Source: Moringa oleifera (Eukaryota; Streptophyta; Magnoliopsida; Brassicales; Moringaceae). Taken from it: a DNA stretch of 64,000 bases. The translations under genes were made by a program, and so were the position numbers. Location of the stretch: NCBI GenBank assembly GCA_021397835.1, contig JAJFZO010000034.1, positions 10,307,501-10,371,500 on the forward strand, in the 5' to 3' direction. Position 1 is the first letter of the stretch. Each line of letters starts with the position of its first letter. This document shows positions 11,196 to 21,057 of the stretch, one piece after another. The notes under the pieces are model-generated. The model made no database searches and had not been told where the DNA came from. It saw only the letters and a program-made list of their open reading frames with translations.

Positions 11196-14100
11196 ATGGG
11201 TTCATCAGATCAACCTGATCATGCCTCACAGAAATGCAAAAAACGAGGCATTACCATTATGACTGATGTTATTAAGTGTAGATCAATGGGACAAAAGATA
11301 TCAGTCCAATTAAATGAGAAAGGACAGCCAATCGAAAAGCATGGTGCAATGATGAACAGTTATATTGGTGTCATTGTATGACATACAGTGCCTATTACAC
11401 TTAACAATTGGCATGCTGTCCCAGAAGAGTTAAAGAATAAGATTTGGGAAACAATTTTGGTACGTGTTACAAAATATGCAAGTGCTTACATTTAAAATTA
11501 AATTATATGCTCATGATTTGTTTTCATTGATTTGTGTACATGTGTTTTATAGGGGACATATGACATTGATGTAACTTTGAAAAGGTATGTACTCCAATCT
11601 GCTGCACAAAAATGGAGGAGCTTTAAAACCACTCTTATGAGGAAATACATCTTGCCTTTTATGGACGACCTAGAATACTTAAGGCTGCCACCAGCAGCAT
11701 AGAGAAGTTTCATAGATTTAGATTTTTGGCATGCATTTGTGAACTCTCACCTTTCAGAGGAGTTTCAGGTATTACATTAACTAAATATAGATGTTCATTT
11801 TTGAAACTTTCACTAAAGATTGATTATTTGTTTATATTACAGCGAAAGAGAATTGTTGTAATAGAGAGAAGAAAGAAAAATATATATGATCATCGTCTTG
11901 CTCGAAAAGGATTTGCAGGGTTAGAGATTGAACTTGTAAGTCAATTAAGTTTTTTTTTTTTTTTGCACAAATTTTTTAACATGTGTTGGATCCATTTTGT
12001 TCACTTTAATTAACTACATCAAATGTTTTTGTATGATTGCTTGTAGAAGAAGTCATTGGGTACTGAGGAAGAAATTGATCGTGCTACATTATGGAAAGCA
12101 GCAAGATGTAACAAACAAGGACGATACACAAATGAAGCGACCAAAGAGTGTGCTGAAAGGATTGTACGTATTTGATGAGTCTTTACTTCCATTTGATTTG
12201 TATTTATTCAAATGTCACATTCATGTAACAATTGCATTTTGACTTGTAGGATGAGTTAATGACACAGGAGAGTCAAGGTACATTTAAACCAGTACATGTG
12301 AATGATGTCCTCACAAAAGCTTTAAGCACGCTTGAACATCCTGGTCGTGTTAGAGGCCAGAGATCTGGGGTAACTATAACCTCATATTTTGGGAGGATGA
12401 AAACATATATCGTACCAGTAAATGAAGCACCATATGATAAAGAAGGTTTTATGAACATGATGAAGTGGTTCTCGCAACATAAAGATGTTTTGGATGACAT
12501 TGTGTTAGACAGAGTTACTACCTAACCGGACATCATTCAAATGCCATTTCGTTCAAGTAAAGCTAGCAATAACATAGCTGGAATAGATGATAATGAAAAA
12601 AGTCCGACATCGCCTCCTGAACCTTCACCGGTTGGTCCGTCGAAGCCTACACCGTGCAGTAGTAAGGTATGTCACATGTTATATTTCTATTAAAGAAAAG
12701 AATTAAAGTTTTAAGACATTAAATTGTGCTTTGATTATTCATTGTAGTGTGTACAATGCGATTTGTACATTGGTTCTTTGGAGGATATCGTGGCCTATGG
12801 ATCAGTTTTCATAGATACTACTATGAATCAAACAATCCATGGGCATCCTCTGCTTGATGGAGATGTTAGGGTGATAGTGGATGTAGCTATTCAGGACGAT
12901 GCTCGTTTGCCTCGCCCAATAGTAGAGGCAGAAATTTTTACTGTATTTGAAGCAGTTGGCACACATGTTGCTTGGCCACGAGATTGGGTCATCACACGTG
13001 ACTGTGAGGTATTTTAAATCAAAAGTTGAAATTTTTTTAGTTTATTTATTAGATATGACTTCTTAACTATTTTATTTTTAGTCAATGAATGAAGGAAAGA
13101 TGCAAAAGTTGCAAGTTAGAAGAGCATCAACATTGATGAAACAACCATCATTGCAACAATTGTCTTCTACTGGGTTGCCATTATCATTGAAGGTATTGCA
13201 TAAGCATGTCACAAAGGTAATGGATCATGATGGAGTCATCACCATTCCTTTGCAAAAAGAGGTATTTGCTAATGAGGGCTTATATATGTGATGCGAGAAG
13301 ATATAATACAATTTTGTCACATGGAAGAGATAAGCGTTACTATCATTCAAGCTTACATTGTGTACGTGTTTTATTCTTTTATTAGTTTATTGATCTTACA
13401 ATTATGTCATATTCATATTTATATATGTTTTTTATATTTTCAATAAACTTTACGAAGATTTGGTTGTACTGAACTTCAATCAAAATATTTTATTTGCTGA
13501 TCCATCGATAGTATCAGTTGTGAGCGGTATAAAGATAGAAGATCAAGCTCGTCATATTGCAACTAGATTAGCTCAACCATGTGACAAAGGAGTAGTGATC
13601 TTCCCATATAACAGCGCGTAAGCATAAACTTAATTTTTTTGATTGCATTAGTTAAATAACTAATAATTTAATTTGCTTAATAATTTAGGCATCATTGGAT
13701 GTTGGTGATTGTTGAGCCGTGGGCGTTCACATATACAGTTTTTGATTCTCTAGGGCGTGGTTCTCGCACTGAGTTAGACATGCTCATGTCCATGTGAGTT
13801 TAATTGTTTTACACTTACATTAGTATATGTAATTGCAATTTTAAGATTAGTAACTTTTTTTTTTTTTAGCTCTTTTAGAATGTTTTTCGCAATTGACATG
13901 CCATCTATTAGCTGACGGAATTGCCAAAGTATTATTGCTAAGGTATTTATATTATGGACCATATGTTATATTAAATTTTATTATCTTTAGTCATAAAATG
14001 TAACATCTAAATTATGCTAATGTAGTGTCCACGTCAACCTTCTAACCATGAGTGCGGATATTATGTGATGAAATACATGAGAGATATCATTAACAGACAT

Positions 14101-14312
14101 AACAATGATGACCATACTCGAAAATAGTAAGTTTTTAAATAATTTGTTTCTATAAAATGTTGTGTATAATATTGAAATTATAATTGTACTAACTTTTATA
14201 TTTTTTACATGTATAGCTAATGGATATTGATACCTACAGTCAGTCTGAGCTTGATGATGTTAGACAAGAGTTTGGGCAATACATATGGAGCATTATATTA
14301 GAATTCAAGTAA
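11196..14312 (+). pseudogene. Second CACTA gene: Transposase_24-like, DUF8039 and Ulp1-like protease, inner copy
   Basis: Multi-exon gene 166 bp after the transposase, same strand. Proposed exons: 11,196-11,459, 11,553-11,768, 11,843-11,935, 12,047-12,163, 12,250-12,666, 12,748-13,008, 13,082-13,361, 13,444-13,617, 13,689-13,793, 13,870-13,942, 14,026-14,126 and 14,217-14,312. The N-terminal half has the plant transposase PF03004 pattern (MNSYIGVIV, KKNIYDHRLARKGFAGLE, DRATLWKAA, VLTKALSTLEHPGR). The middle exon (LYIGSLEDIVAYGSVF to HVAWPRDWVI) fits DUF8039. The end is a C48/Ulp1 peptidase. Stops: CGA to TGA at 11,379, TAG near 11,699, CAA to TAA near 12,523, CGA to TGA near 13,912. There is also a one-base frame change near 13,290 and a mutated acceptor at 13,442. 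Its molecular role in transposition is not known to me. Confidence 0.85.
13444..14312 (+). pseudogene. Ulp1-like (C48) SUMO-protease domain of the second CACTA gene
   Basis: Five exons carry the cysteine-protease signature. His is in HHWMLVIVEPW (codons at 13,690-13,695), Asp in VFDSLG (13,744-13,746), the oxyanion Gln in CPRQPSN (14,034-14,036) and the nucleophile Cys in NHECGYYVMKYM (14,053-14,055). All four catalytic codons are intact. In this family the triad removes SUMO-type modifiers; acquisition of Ulp1-like domains is known for several plant transposon groups. The domain is nonetheless dead here: a TGA lies in the FAIDMPSIS exon and the acceptor before 13,444 reads TTTTCAA, whereas the 3-kb derivative keeps TTTTCAG. 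Confidence 0.85.
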
Positions 14313-15030
14313 AAGTGTAGGACTTATATTTTAAATTTTGGAATGCATTATGTAGTAGTTAGGAATTGAAAGTATTTGCTTTTTAACTTTTAATTTGTAA
14401 ATTAATTTTCCTCTATGTGTTTCATACATAGTTGGAAGGTCACATAGATGAGAATTATGATTCATTATAGTTTCGAAATGGTAATCAATATATGTTATAT
14501 TGAAGTGTATTATGATAAAAGAAGTGTTCATGAATGTACACTACATTGAATTAAAATATATTGTGACTTAATGAAGTAATGGTGGTGTCAAATTGTATTG
14601 AGGTATGGTGGTAGTGTAAGATTGCAATAAAGTGTGTGAATACTATTGAAGTGCTTTTTAGTTTGAAAAGTGGTGGTGGTGTGTTATATTTTATTGAAGT
14701 GTGGTAGTAGCATTAAAATCATTTGTGATGGTTTACTTTTTAATTATATGCAATATTTTTTATATTTTTAAATTTTATTTCTAAGTAAATAGAAAAATGT
14801 GAAATCCTAAGCAAAAAATTTTGATTTTGAAAAAAAATAATCAAATAATAATTAAAAATATGAATTATAATTACAAAATTAAGATTATTAAAAATTAAAT
14901 AATGATTTAATTTTAAATTATTATACGTTAAAAACAAAAAGAAATTAAATAGTAATTTAAATTTTTAATTATTTATCAATTTGATTTTTGTTTTTTTTTT
15001 AAAAATTAATAAACAAAAAATAATAGTTTT
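14313..15030 (+). other. AT-rich 3' non-coding part of inner CACTA
   Basis: After the Ulp1 stop the sequence is AT-rich, with loose repeats of GTGGTGGT...TATTGAAGTG at 14,580-14,720. No gene is seen. It is shared, shortened, with 46,210-46,600 of the 3-kb derivative. Confidence 0.6.
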
Positions 15031-15504
15031 CTTCACAGTTTTAGAACTGTGAACAAAACTTTAATAAACTGTGAATTAAAGTATGGTATTCAAACTTTTA
15101 TTCGCAGTTCTATAACTGTGAACAAATCTTTAATGAACTGTGAACTAACATAGTTTTTATTCACAGTTTTATAACTGTGAACAAATCTTTAATGAACTGT
15201 GAACTAACATAGTTTTTATTCACAGTTCTATAACTGTGAACAAAATGTTAATGAACTGTGAACTAAAATAGTTTTTATTCACAGTTCTATAACTGTGAAC
15301 AAAACGTTAATGAACTGTGAACTAATATAGTTTTATTCACAGTTTTATAACTGTGAACAAAACATTAATGAACTGTGAACTAAATTCGTTTTATTCACAG
15401 TTTTAGAGCTGTGAACTATTTTCACTGACTTTTGTTCACATCAACATAGTCCACAGTTTTACAACTGTAAACAAAAGCCATTAAAAGTCTGTGAATAAAA
15501 GGCT
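15031..15504 (+). repeat. 3' subterminal tandem hairpin array of inner CACTA
   Basis: About seven head-to-tail units of roughly 59 bp, each with TTATTCACAGTT, ATAACTGTGAACAAA and TTAATGAACTGTGAACTA. Three half-sites per unit give a dense ladder of TTCACAGTT/AACTGTGAA. The regularity is much greater than at the 5' end, so this end has expanded by tandem duplication. Confidence 0.9.
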
Positions 15505-15518
15505 ATTTTGTTGTAGTG
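15505..15518 (-). repeat. 3' terminal inverted repeat of inner CACTA
   Basis: Reads ATTTTGTTGTAGTG on the plus strand. The flanking ATC at 15,519-15,521 repeats 4,626-4,628. Confidence 0.94.
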
Positions 15519-15690
15519 ATCTCATGTGGAGTCAGATGTTTCATATTACCACATTTAATGCGCAGACAATGAACATGCTCAAGATTATCAGAATTTTGAA
15601 TGGTATATTTCAAGAAATTAGTTATAGCTATATCGTACCCATCTGACCTTCTATCAGCGAACATCCAAGCTTGTCCATTCTAATATTTAA
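15519..15690 (-). pseudogene. TNP2-type transposase, outer copy, N-terminal part of exon 1
   Basis: This is the other half of the exon split by the inner element. On the minus strand it encodes the transposase-associated domain (PF13963-like), with a Cys/His stretch corresponding to EHVHCPCIKCGNMK in the inner copy. One Cys is replaced here (CLRIKCGN). Joined over one copy of the ATC duplication to the sequence ending at 4,628, it reproduces the uninterrupted exon seen at 7,657-7,870. The codon at the junction is CGA, the Arg that has become TGA in the inner copy. Confidence 0.85.
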
Positions 15691-17755
15691 CACACTATAT
15701 GTTAGCACATTAACTTAATTCTATCAATGTATATATATGCATGTCAACCAATTTTTACAGGTAGGATGATCATATACCATTCAGAAATGCAACATCTATA
15801 TGGAGCATATGATAAATCATACTTCATTTAATTTCATAAAAAATTCGACAGCATATCCCTATAGTTCTTTAAGTACATGACTTATGTAGATATTTTTTAG
15901 TGTTTTTTTTCTTCGAATTAAAATACCAATAAATATCCACTAGTATGTGCTTGAAGAACAAAGGACATGTTACTCGAAATTCATTATGAAATAAAATGAA
16001 TCAAGATTTATACATCACGTGCAATACATAAATATTACATTTTCAAACTGTCCAAATTAGACAATTAAAGAATTATAAATGAAAACTTTTATTTAATCCA
16101 CATGTTATACACGTAGACTATAATAAAATATTCATTTGTAATTCTAAAACAGTATCTAAGGTTATATTTACTAAGCATAATGTGCTAACATTGTACACAT
16201 AAATAGATTTTTTTACTAATTGGTGAAATAAATTTTAAATGTAAAATTGCACAAGTATACTTTAAATTTACATTAAATTAAAAAATCAGTAAATAAAATA
16301 TTGTAAAAGAATAATGCTTACCTTAATGATGATTCCGCAATTAGCTTGCAATACTATCTTCTCCTGCAGAAACACAAATCACATTTCAATAATAATTTTG
16401 CTAATTAACTTATTATTAATCACAATTAGTAAATCTTTGAAGTTGTCAACTTTTTTAAGAAAAAAAATGAATACTCAAAAAATTGAAAATAAAAAGATCA
16501 ACTTACTATATAAACCCACTTCTAAAGACCTTTGAATTAATGGTAATCTGAAAAAAAAAATTTATTTGTTAAAGTATCTGCAAGACTTTTGTCAATGACA
16601 TAAACTAAACTATATTTACCAACAAAACTCTAAATGAAATCAAATAATTAATAATATCATTCGCAGATTGCAATTATGATCAGACTAAATTTAAATTTTT
16701 ATTGTATAAACCAAAAATAATAAAATCTAATATTTTAATAATGTTACTCTTGGGCTTCTGGCCATATGAAATATGGGATCATATAATAGTCTCCTCTATT
16801 TAAACAAATTTCTCAAATTTGGTCAATATTATTACCAATTTTTTTTATATAATGATGATCATTGTAGATATTATTACCATTTGATTTTCAATAATCGTTA
16901 TAAAAATACAAATACCATTATAAAATCTCATAAAATTAAATTATTAAAATATTTTAATTAATACTCCTAATTTCATTTAATTATTGCTTTTTAATTGTAA
17001 TAATCAAATAGCACACAAATGATATGAAACAACAAATAACCAATCATCATTTCACATAAATTCTTTAGATAAATTTGTAAATCTTTACAAGCTACAAGTT
17101 ATGAGATGTTTTAATTTGTTACAATCAATAATGATACCAATTAATTTAAATCCCATCTTATACTTCTTTTGTATTGTTAAAAATTTTTTCTCATGCTACG
17201 ATTATTCATGAGAAATAATACCGATTGGGATATTTTTCTTTCTTATGGTGACATTTGATTTTTCAATGTCATAATGTAAAGTTACTCAACATACTGGAAA
17301 AATATTTGTATAGGAACAAGTAGACCGATGCAATTTTGTATTTATATATAAACAAAAAGTAAATGACTTGAAAATAAAGATATAAAAAATTGCAGATTCT
17401 TCCTCCTTGATTGTTACATACAATACTATTATTTGCTCAATACTTTATTTACAACATAATCCTGAATATTAGACTATAAGTATTTCATTTGTCTTTCACT
17501 TTAGATAATGATTTATCTCATACTTTAATTTAGGCTGCATGATAGTTCGCTTGCTATTAAAAATTTCTTGAGAAGCAAACTTAAATCAAGGTCCACAAAG
17601 CTCCTTTTTGGTCATATTTGTTGGAGAAGAGCCATGCCAATAGCTGGAACAGAACAAAAAAACATAAAAGCTGGTACTAATAAGAAGAAAAAATGTAATT
17701 ATAAATTAGGGAGAAAAGATTAATCTTACTAAAACTAAAAAGATATTTTAATCAG
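15691..17755 (-). other. AT-rich first-intron region of outer CACTA with an extra block of about 880 bp
   Basis: Most of it (15,691-15,890 and 16,775-17,755) mirrors 6,600-7,620 of the inner copy. The part 15,891-16,774 has no counterpart there. On the minus strand that extra block holds two short candidate exons with good splice signals: 16,322-16,363 (acceptor TTTCTGCAG, donor GTAAGC) and about 16,508-16,547 (acceptor TTTCAG, donor GTAAGT). The encoded peptides are too short to name. Confidence 0.45.
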
Positions 17756-18850
17756 CTAGATCTAAAACCCGGATAAAAGTAAAACCACATCTTCCTTTGT
17801 TGCAATCAGTGAAGGCCAAGATTTTGATCTATTAGATCTGGAACCTTGATGGAAGTAGAACCATGTCCAGATCTGGAACCTTAATGAAAGTAAAACCTCA
17901 CACCTAAATTTAGAACCCTCATCACAAATCTGGAACCCCTAGCATAAATCTAAAATCCCTAACCCAGATGTGAAACCCCATACAAGTAGAACCATGCCTA
18001 GATCTAAAATCTCGATGTAAGTAGAAACTTGTACCCATATCTAGAATCCCCAACACAAGTTTGGATTCTGTAGCCTAGATCTAAAATCTCAAACCCAAAT
18101 TTTGAACCCTTAAGCTCTGAAATCCTAACCAAGATCTAGAATCTGTTGCCTAAATCTAAAACCTCATACCCAGATATGGAAATCCTAGTAAACAGCCAAA
18201 ATCTCAACCAAGATCTGGAATCCCTAGCCAAAATCTTAAACCCCACACCTAGATTTAGAACCTCTAGCATAGATCTAAAATCCTAACCTAGATTAAAAAC
18301 CTCATACCTAGATTTAGAACTCCCAGCACATATCTGAAATCCCAATGAAGATATCAAATCCTTAGCACATATTTAAAGCCCTACAGACAGTTTTAGAATC
18401 CCCAGTACAGATCCGAAATCGAACTTCAGATCTGGAATCCTTAGCCTAGATCTAAAGTCATTCACCTAGATTTGGAACCTCTGACATAGATGTGGAATCT
18501 AGAGCTTCGAGCTGAAACCCTTCACCTAGATCTGGAACCTTCAGACCCTTCACCTAGATTTGGAATCCTCAACCCAGATCTGGAATCCCTCAGCCAGATT
18601 TGGAACCCCCAAACCCCTCACCCAGATTTGGAACCTCTAGCCCAGATCTGGAACCCCTCACCGAGATCTGGAACCTCAAACCCCTCACCCAGATCCAAAA
18701 CTCTCAACCTATATCTAGAACCCCTAACCCAAGAACTCTCATCCCAGATTTAAGACCCCATACATCTAAATCAAGGACCTTAACAAACATTTTGAACCCC
18801 AAAACAAATCTAAAATCCCGATGAAAGTGAAACCATGCACATATCTAGAA
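17756..18850 (-). repeat. Expanded AGATCTGGA-type minisatellite, outer CACTA
   Basis: About 1.1 kb of degenerate units such as CCTAGATCTGGAACC and CACCCAGATTTGGAA, reverse complement of the array at 6,130-6,560. Frames of 74-87 codons here encode only Pro-Asp-Leu-Glu type repeats and are by-products of the repeat. Confidence 0.85.
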
Positions 18851-19590
18851 TCCCAATGGAAGGAGAACCACATCCAGATTTGAGCTTAAGAATAATGAAA
18901 TTAAAAGCAAAAAATCAAGGAACAATAATTTTTGCATTTTAACAAAAAAGATAAGCACAACATTTTGGGAGAAAGGATTAAACTTACCAAAAAAAAAAAA
19001 AAGAAGGAGATTCAAGCTGCTAGTTGTGGAACCCAAAAACAAGCAGCACCACGCACACTCTTAATCCCTTGATGCAAATAGTTAGGGCCGATCGAATGTT
19101 CGGTTTGCACATCTAGAACCCGGAAAGGCTTTCCTCATAATGTGCACTTCATACCTGATATTTACTACCTAAAGAATCGAAGTTTATCTTGAGTAAGTGG
19201 AGGAAAAGAATGAATGAATGAAGTTTATCGATGTTTCTGGAGAAGATGCAGGGCTTTTATTCACATTTACAGCCATCACTGTCAATAAAATCCTTTATTT
19301 ACAGTTATGGCTATAACTGTGAATAAAAGTGTGGTCCTTTTTATTCATTCACTGCTCACTGGCTCCTTCATTCACTTGCACATGAATTCGCAGCTTCGCC
19401 AAAAAAAAAAAAAAAGCGCACGACAGAAAGGGGAGGGCTGAGGAAGGCCAACTGTAACTTCAGCTTGCTGGTGGTAGGCGTGCGTGAGCATCCCTCTCCT
19501 TCTACTGTTGTGAGGCAACGGAGGCTTTTGCTTTTTATATATGTTTACATATAAAAAATAGTCAGAGTTCAAACTCAACATATAGAATTT
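18851..19590 (-). other. Leader of outer CACTA
   Basis: Matches 5,227-5,433 and 5,680-6,010 of the inner copy, with a remnant of the second subterminal block at 19,255-19,335. The leader-intron donor is present on the minus strand (TTGGTAAGTTTAATCC near 18,990). No coding gene is supported. Confidence 0.6.
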
Positions 19591-20340
19591 ATATGAAAGA
19601 ATATTGGCTTTTTAGGAAGAAAAATGGCGAGTTCTGTTTTAAAGTAAGCTTCTGCCCTTAAACACTACTCTAGCCAGACTGAGATTTTTTTCGCCTCCCT
19701 TATAGAATAGTAAGCTTCTACCCATCTTCCTTCTTTTATGAAATAATAGAGTAAGGTCTTTAGCGAACGTTGGTTAGCTATCGATGTGTGGCTAGTTCTG
19801 TTCAGCTTTGCTCCGCTTCTTAGCCCAGGTATAATCTCTGACGATCTCATTCTCTCAGGGATCCATCCCATGTCAACCCTTTCTTTTAGACATAGCTCCA
19901 TCAAATGTGCTTTCGTCGTGTGCCTCGGTTTGCTTGGAACCTACTGAGATCAGATCATGAGCTACTAGAGCTTGAGAAGCATGACATAACTGAATTGGTT
20001 AAGGAAGGTCCCAAGCGCTTCTTAGAAAGCCCTCCTCTCTTTCAAAAAAAAAAAAGGAAGAATGCTGCTTCTTGATTGAATGAAAATCGCAAGAACCTTT
20101 TTAACCTACATCCCGGTGCCTAGTCATAATGCCACCTACTGCTTTGTCGGTTCCCTTGTTTGCAGAGTGATGACACCAATAGCTATGACACACAGATGAC
20201 CATCTCTTCGAGCAAGGATATGGCGTTGAGCCCCTAGATCCAAGTCTAAAACAAGAAAAAGAGAAAGTAGGTTGAGGTGAGTATAGAGGGCAAGATCTAC
20301 TGAAAAAAGGGGCCCTCTTGATCACATGAAGAGATTTTTA
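19591..20340. other. Captured or inserted mitochondrial-like DNA inside outer CACTA
   Basis: Base composition changes sharply: visibly richer in G+C than either side, with the mixed-sequence look of plant mitochondrial intergenic DNA (for example GGTCCCAAGCGCTTCTTAGA). It has no counterpart in the inner CACTA or the 3-kb derivative. On the minus strand 19,665-19,904 is open for 79 codons (MMELCLKERVDMGWIPERMR at its start) without a recognised domain. The mitochondrial origin is an impression from composition, not a match. A foreign insertion of some kind is well supported by the comparison. Confidence 0.45.
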
Positions 20341-20575
20341 GGCAGAAGTGGAATAAATTTTACCGTGAGGATTTAGCGACCAAAAGAGATTTTCCTTTAT
20401 TTTTTTGGGTTAGAAGATAAGATTTACGTAGGAGAAGTGGAGGTCGAAAGATCGAGAAAACTAGACTTAGAGTGTGTTTTGTAGTAGTGCATGCATCTTA
20501 GACTTGTAAACTCCATTATGTTTATTGTCTGATTATTTGTTACAGTAACTTTAGTGAGTTAAGTAATGGTTGGAG
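20341..20575. other. Unassigned segment between foreign block and KCS fragment, outer CACTA
   Basis: No counterpart in the sister elements. It could be intron or flank carried along with the KCS piece. On the minus strand TAACTCACTAAAGTTACTGT and similar sequence show nothing codable. Confidence 0.4.
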
Positions 20576-20577
20576 TC

Positions 20578-20775
20578 AAACCTGTAAGAGTTGTTTGGCG
20601 AGGTCTATGGAGATAAAGCCGACGCTATAAGCCATACCACCAAGATTGTACCTAAAGATGTTGCCTCTGAGCCTGTATCGGTTGACCACCATGGCTGAAA
20701 GAGAAGGCTTCGGGTTTAACAAGCTGTAGTGGATGATGAGGCCAACGACCCAACCGTAACAGGGGCGAAAAAATT
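20578..20775 (-). pseudogene. Captured 3-ketoacyl-CoA synthase (KCS) gene fragment, catalytic Cys lost
   Basis: On the minus strand the frame reads [20 protein letters not shown], then [20 protein letters not shown] and LAKQLLQV. This matches the conserved core of plant FAE1-type 3-ketoacyl-CoA synthases, condensing enzymes of very-long-chain fatty acid elongation in the ER. In the family the nucleophile is the Cys of GMGCSAG; here that codon (20,627-20,629) encodes Tyr. A second conserved Cys, in the VNCSLFNPTPS region, is also Tyr ([12 protein letters not shown]). Both fit a TGY to TAY change. Only about 65 residues of a roughly 500-residue enzyme are present, embedded between CACTA subterminal repeats and the foreign block, so this is gene capture, not a working enzyme. 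Confidence 0.85.
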
Positions 20776-20824
20776 GAAAACATAGATGAATATTGTATAG
20801 ATTTTTCAATTTGGTGAACAGAGG

Positions 20825-21057
20825 TCGCTTTTGTTCACAGTTATAAACATAACTGTGAATAAAAGGTTTTTTTAGTTCACAATTATAAGCATAACTGTGA
20901 ACATATATATTTTTATTCATGGTTTTAATAAAAATGTGAATAAAAGAAACCTTTGTTCATAATTTTGTTACAACTGTGAATAACAATTCTTTTATTCATT
21001 GTTTTTATTGAAACTGTGAACTACCTAGTGTAAAATAATCCTATTTTTATTGCAGTG
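20825..21057 (-). repeat. 5' subterminal repeats and terminus of outer CACTA
   Basis: Hairpin units TTCACAGTTATAAACATAAC + TGTGAA repeat from 20,832 to 21,018, then the terminus TTTTTATTGCAGTG. Aligns with 4,629-4,862 of the inner copy. The terminal TAGTG has become CAGTG. Confidence 0.88.

Larger units (their letters stand above)
4629..15518 (+). mobile_element. Inner CACTA (En/Spm) transposon, full length, 10.9 kb
   Basis: The ends are CACTACAAGAAAAATGGG at 4,629 and ATTTTGTTGTAGTG ending at 15,518; the inverted termini agree over about 13 bp with one mismatch. A 3-bp target duplication ATC is at 4,626-4,628 and 15,519-15,521. The pre-insertion sequence can be reconstructed by comparison with the element's own copy at 7,800-7,830, which confirms both borders. 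Inside, in order: 5' subterminal repeats, leader, a large first intron with an AGATCT-rich minisatellite, the TNP2-type transposase gene, the Ulp1-type gene, AT-rich DNA and a 3' subterminal tandem array. Both genes carry stops, so it could only move if helped in trans. Confidence 0.97.
1..21057 (-). mobile_element. Outer CACTA (En/Spm) transposon, partial, interrupted at 4,629-15,518
   Basis: The reverse complement of 1-4,628 plus 15,519-21,057 is collinear with the inner element at 4,629-15,518 over genes, leader, minisatellite and subterminal repeats, so it is a second member of the same family in opposite orientation. Its 5' terminus is at 21,057 and reads CACTGCAATAAAAATAGGAT inward, one base off the CACTA consensus. 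The 3' end, about 2.9 kb by comparison with the inner copy, lies left of base 1. The right flank TAC (21,058-21,060) is the likely target duplication but its partner is out of view. The element landed in the repeat landscape: sequence after 21,060 matches the paralogue near 54,400. It differs from the inner copy by extra DNA at about 15,890-16,775 and 19,590-20,820. Confidence 0.9.

Noticed and set aside
15031..15504. CRISPR-like appearance of regularly spaced repeats
   Set aside because: Units are contiguous tandem copies without unique spacers, inside a plant transposon end.
18490..18824. Open frames of 74-87 codons in two frames, Pro/Asp/Leu-rich
   Set aside because: They run through the AGATCT minisatellite; being open in two overlapping frames with repeat-derived peptides, they are by-products of the repeat. 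The same holds for 6,320-6,643 (minus).
20101..20325. 74-codon minus-strand frame with many Ser/Cys in the foreign block
   Set aside because: No recognisable domain and no support beyond length; treated as part of the mitochondrial-like block.
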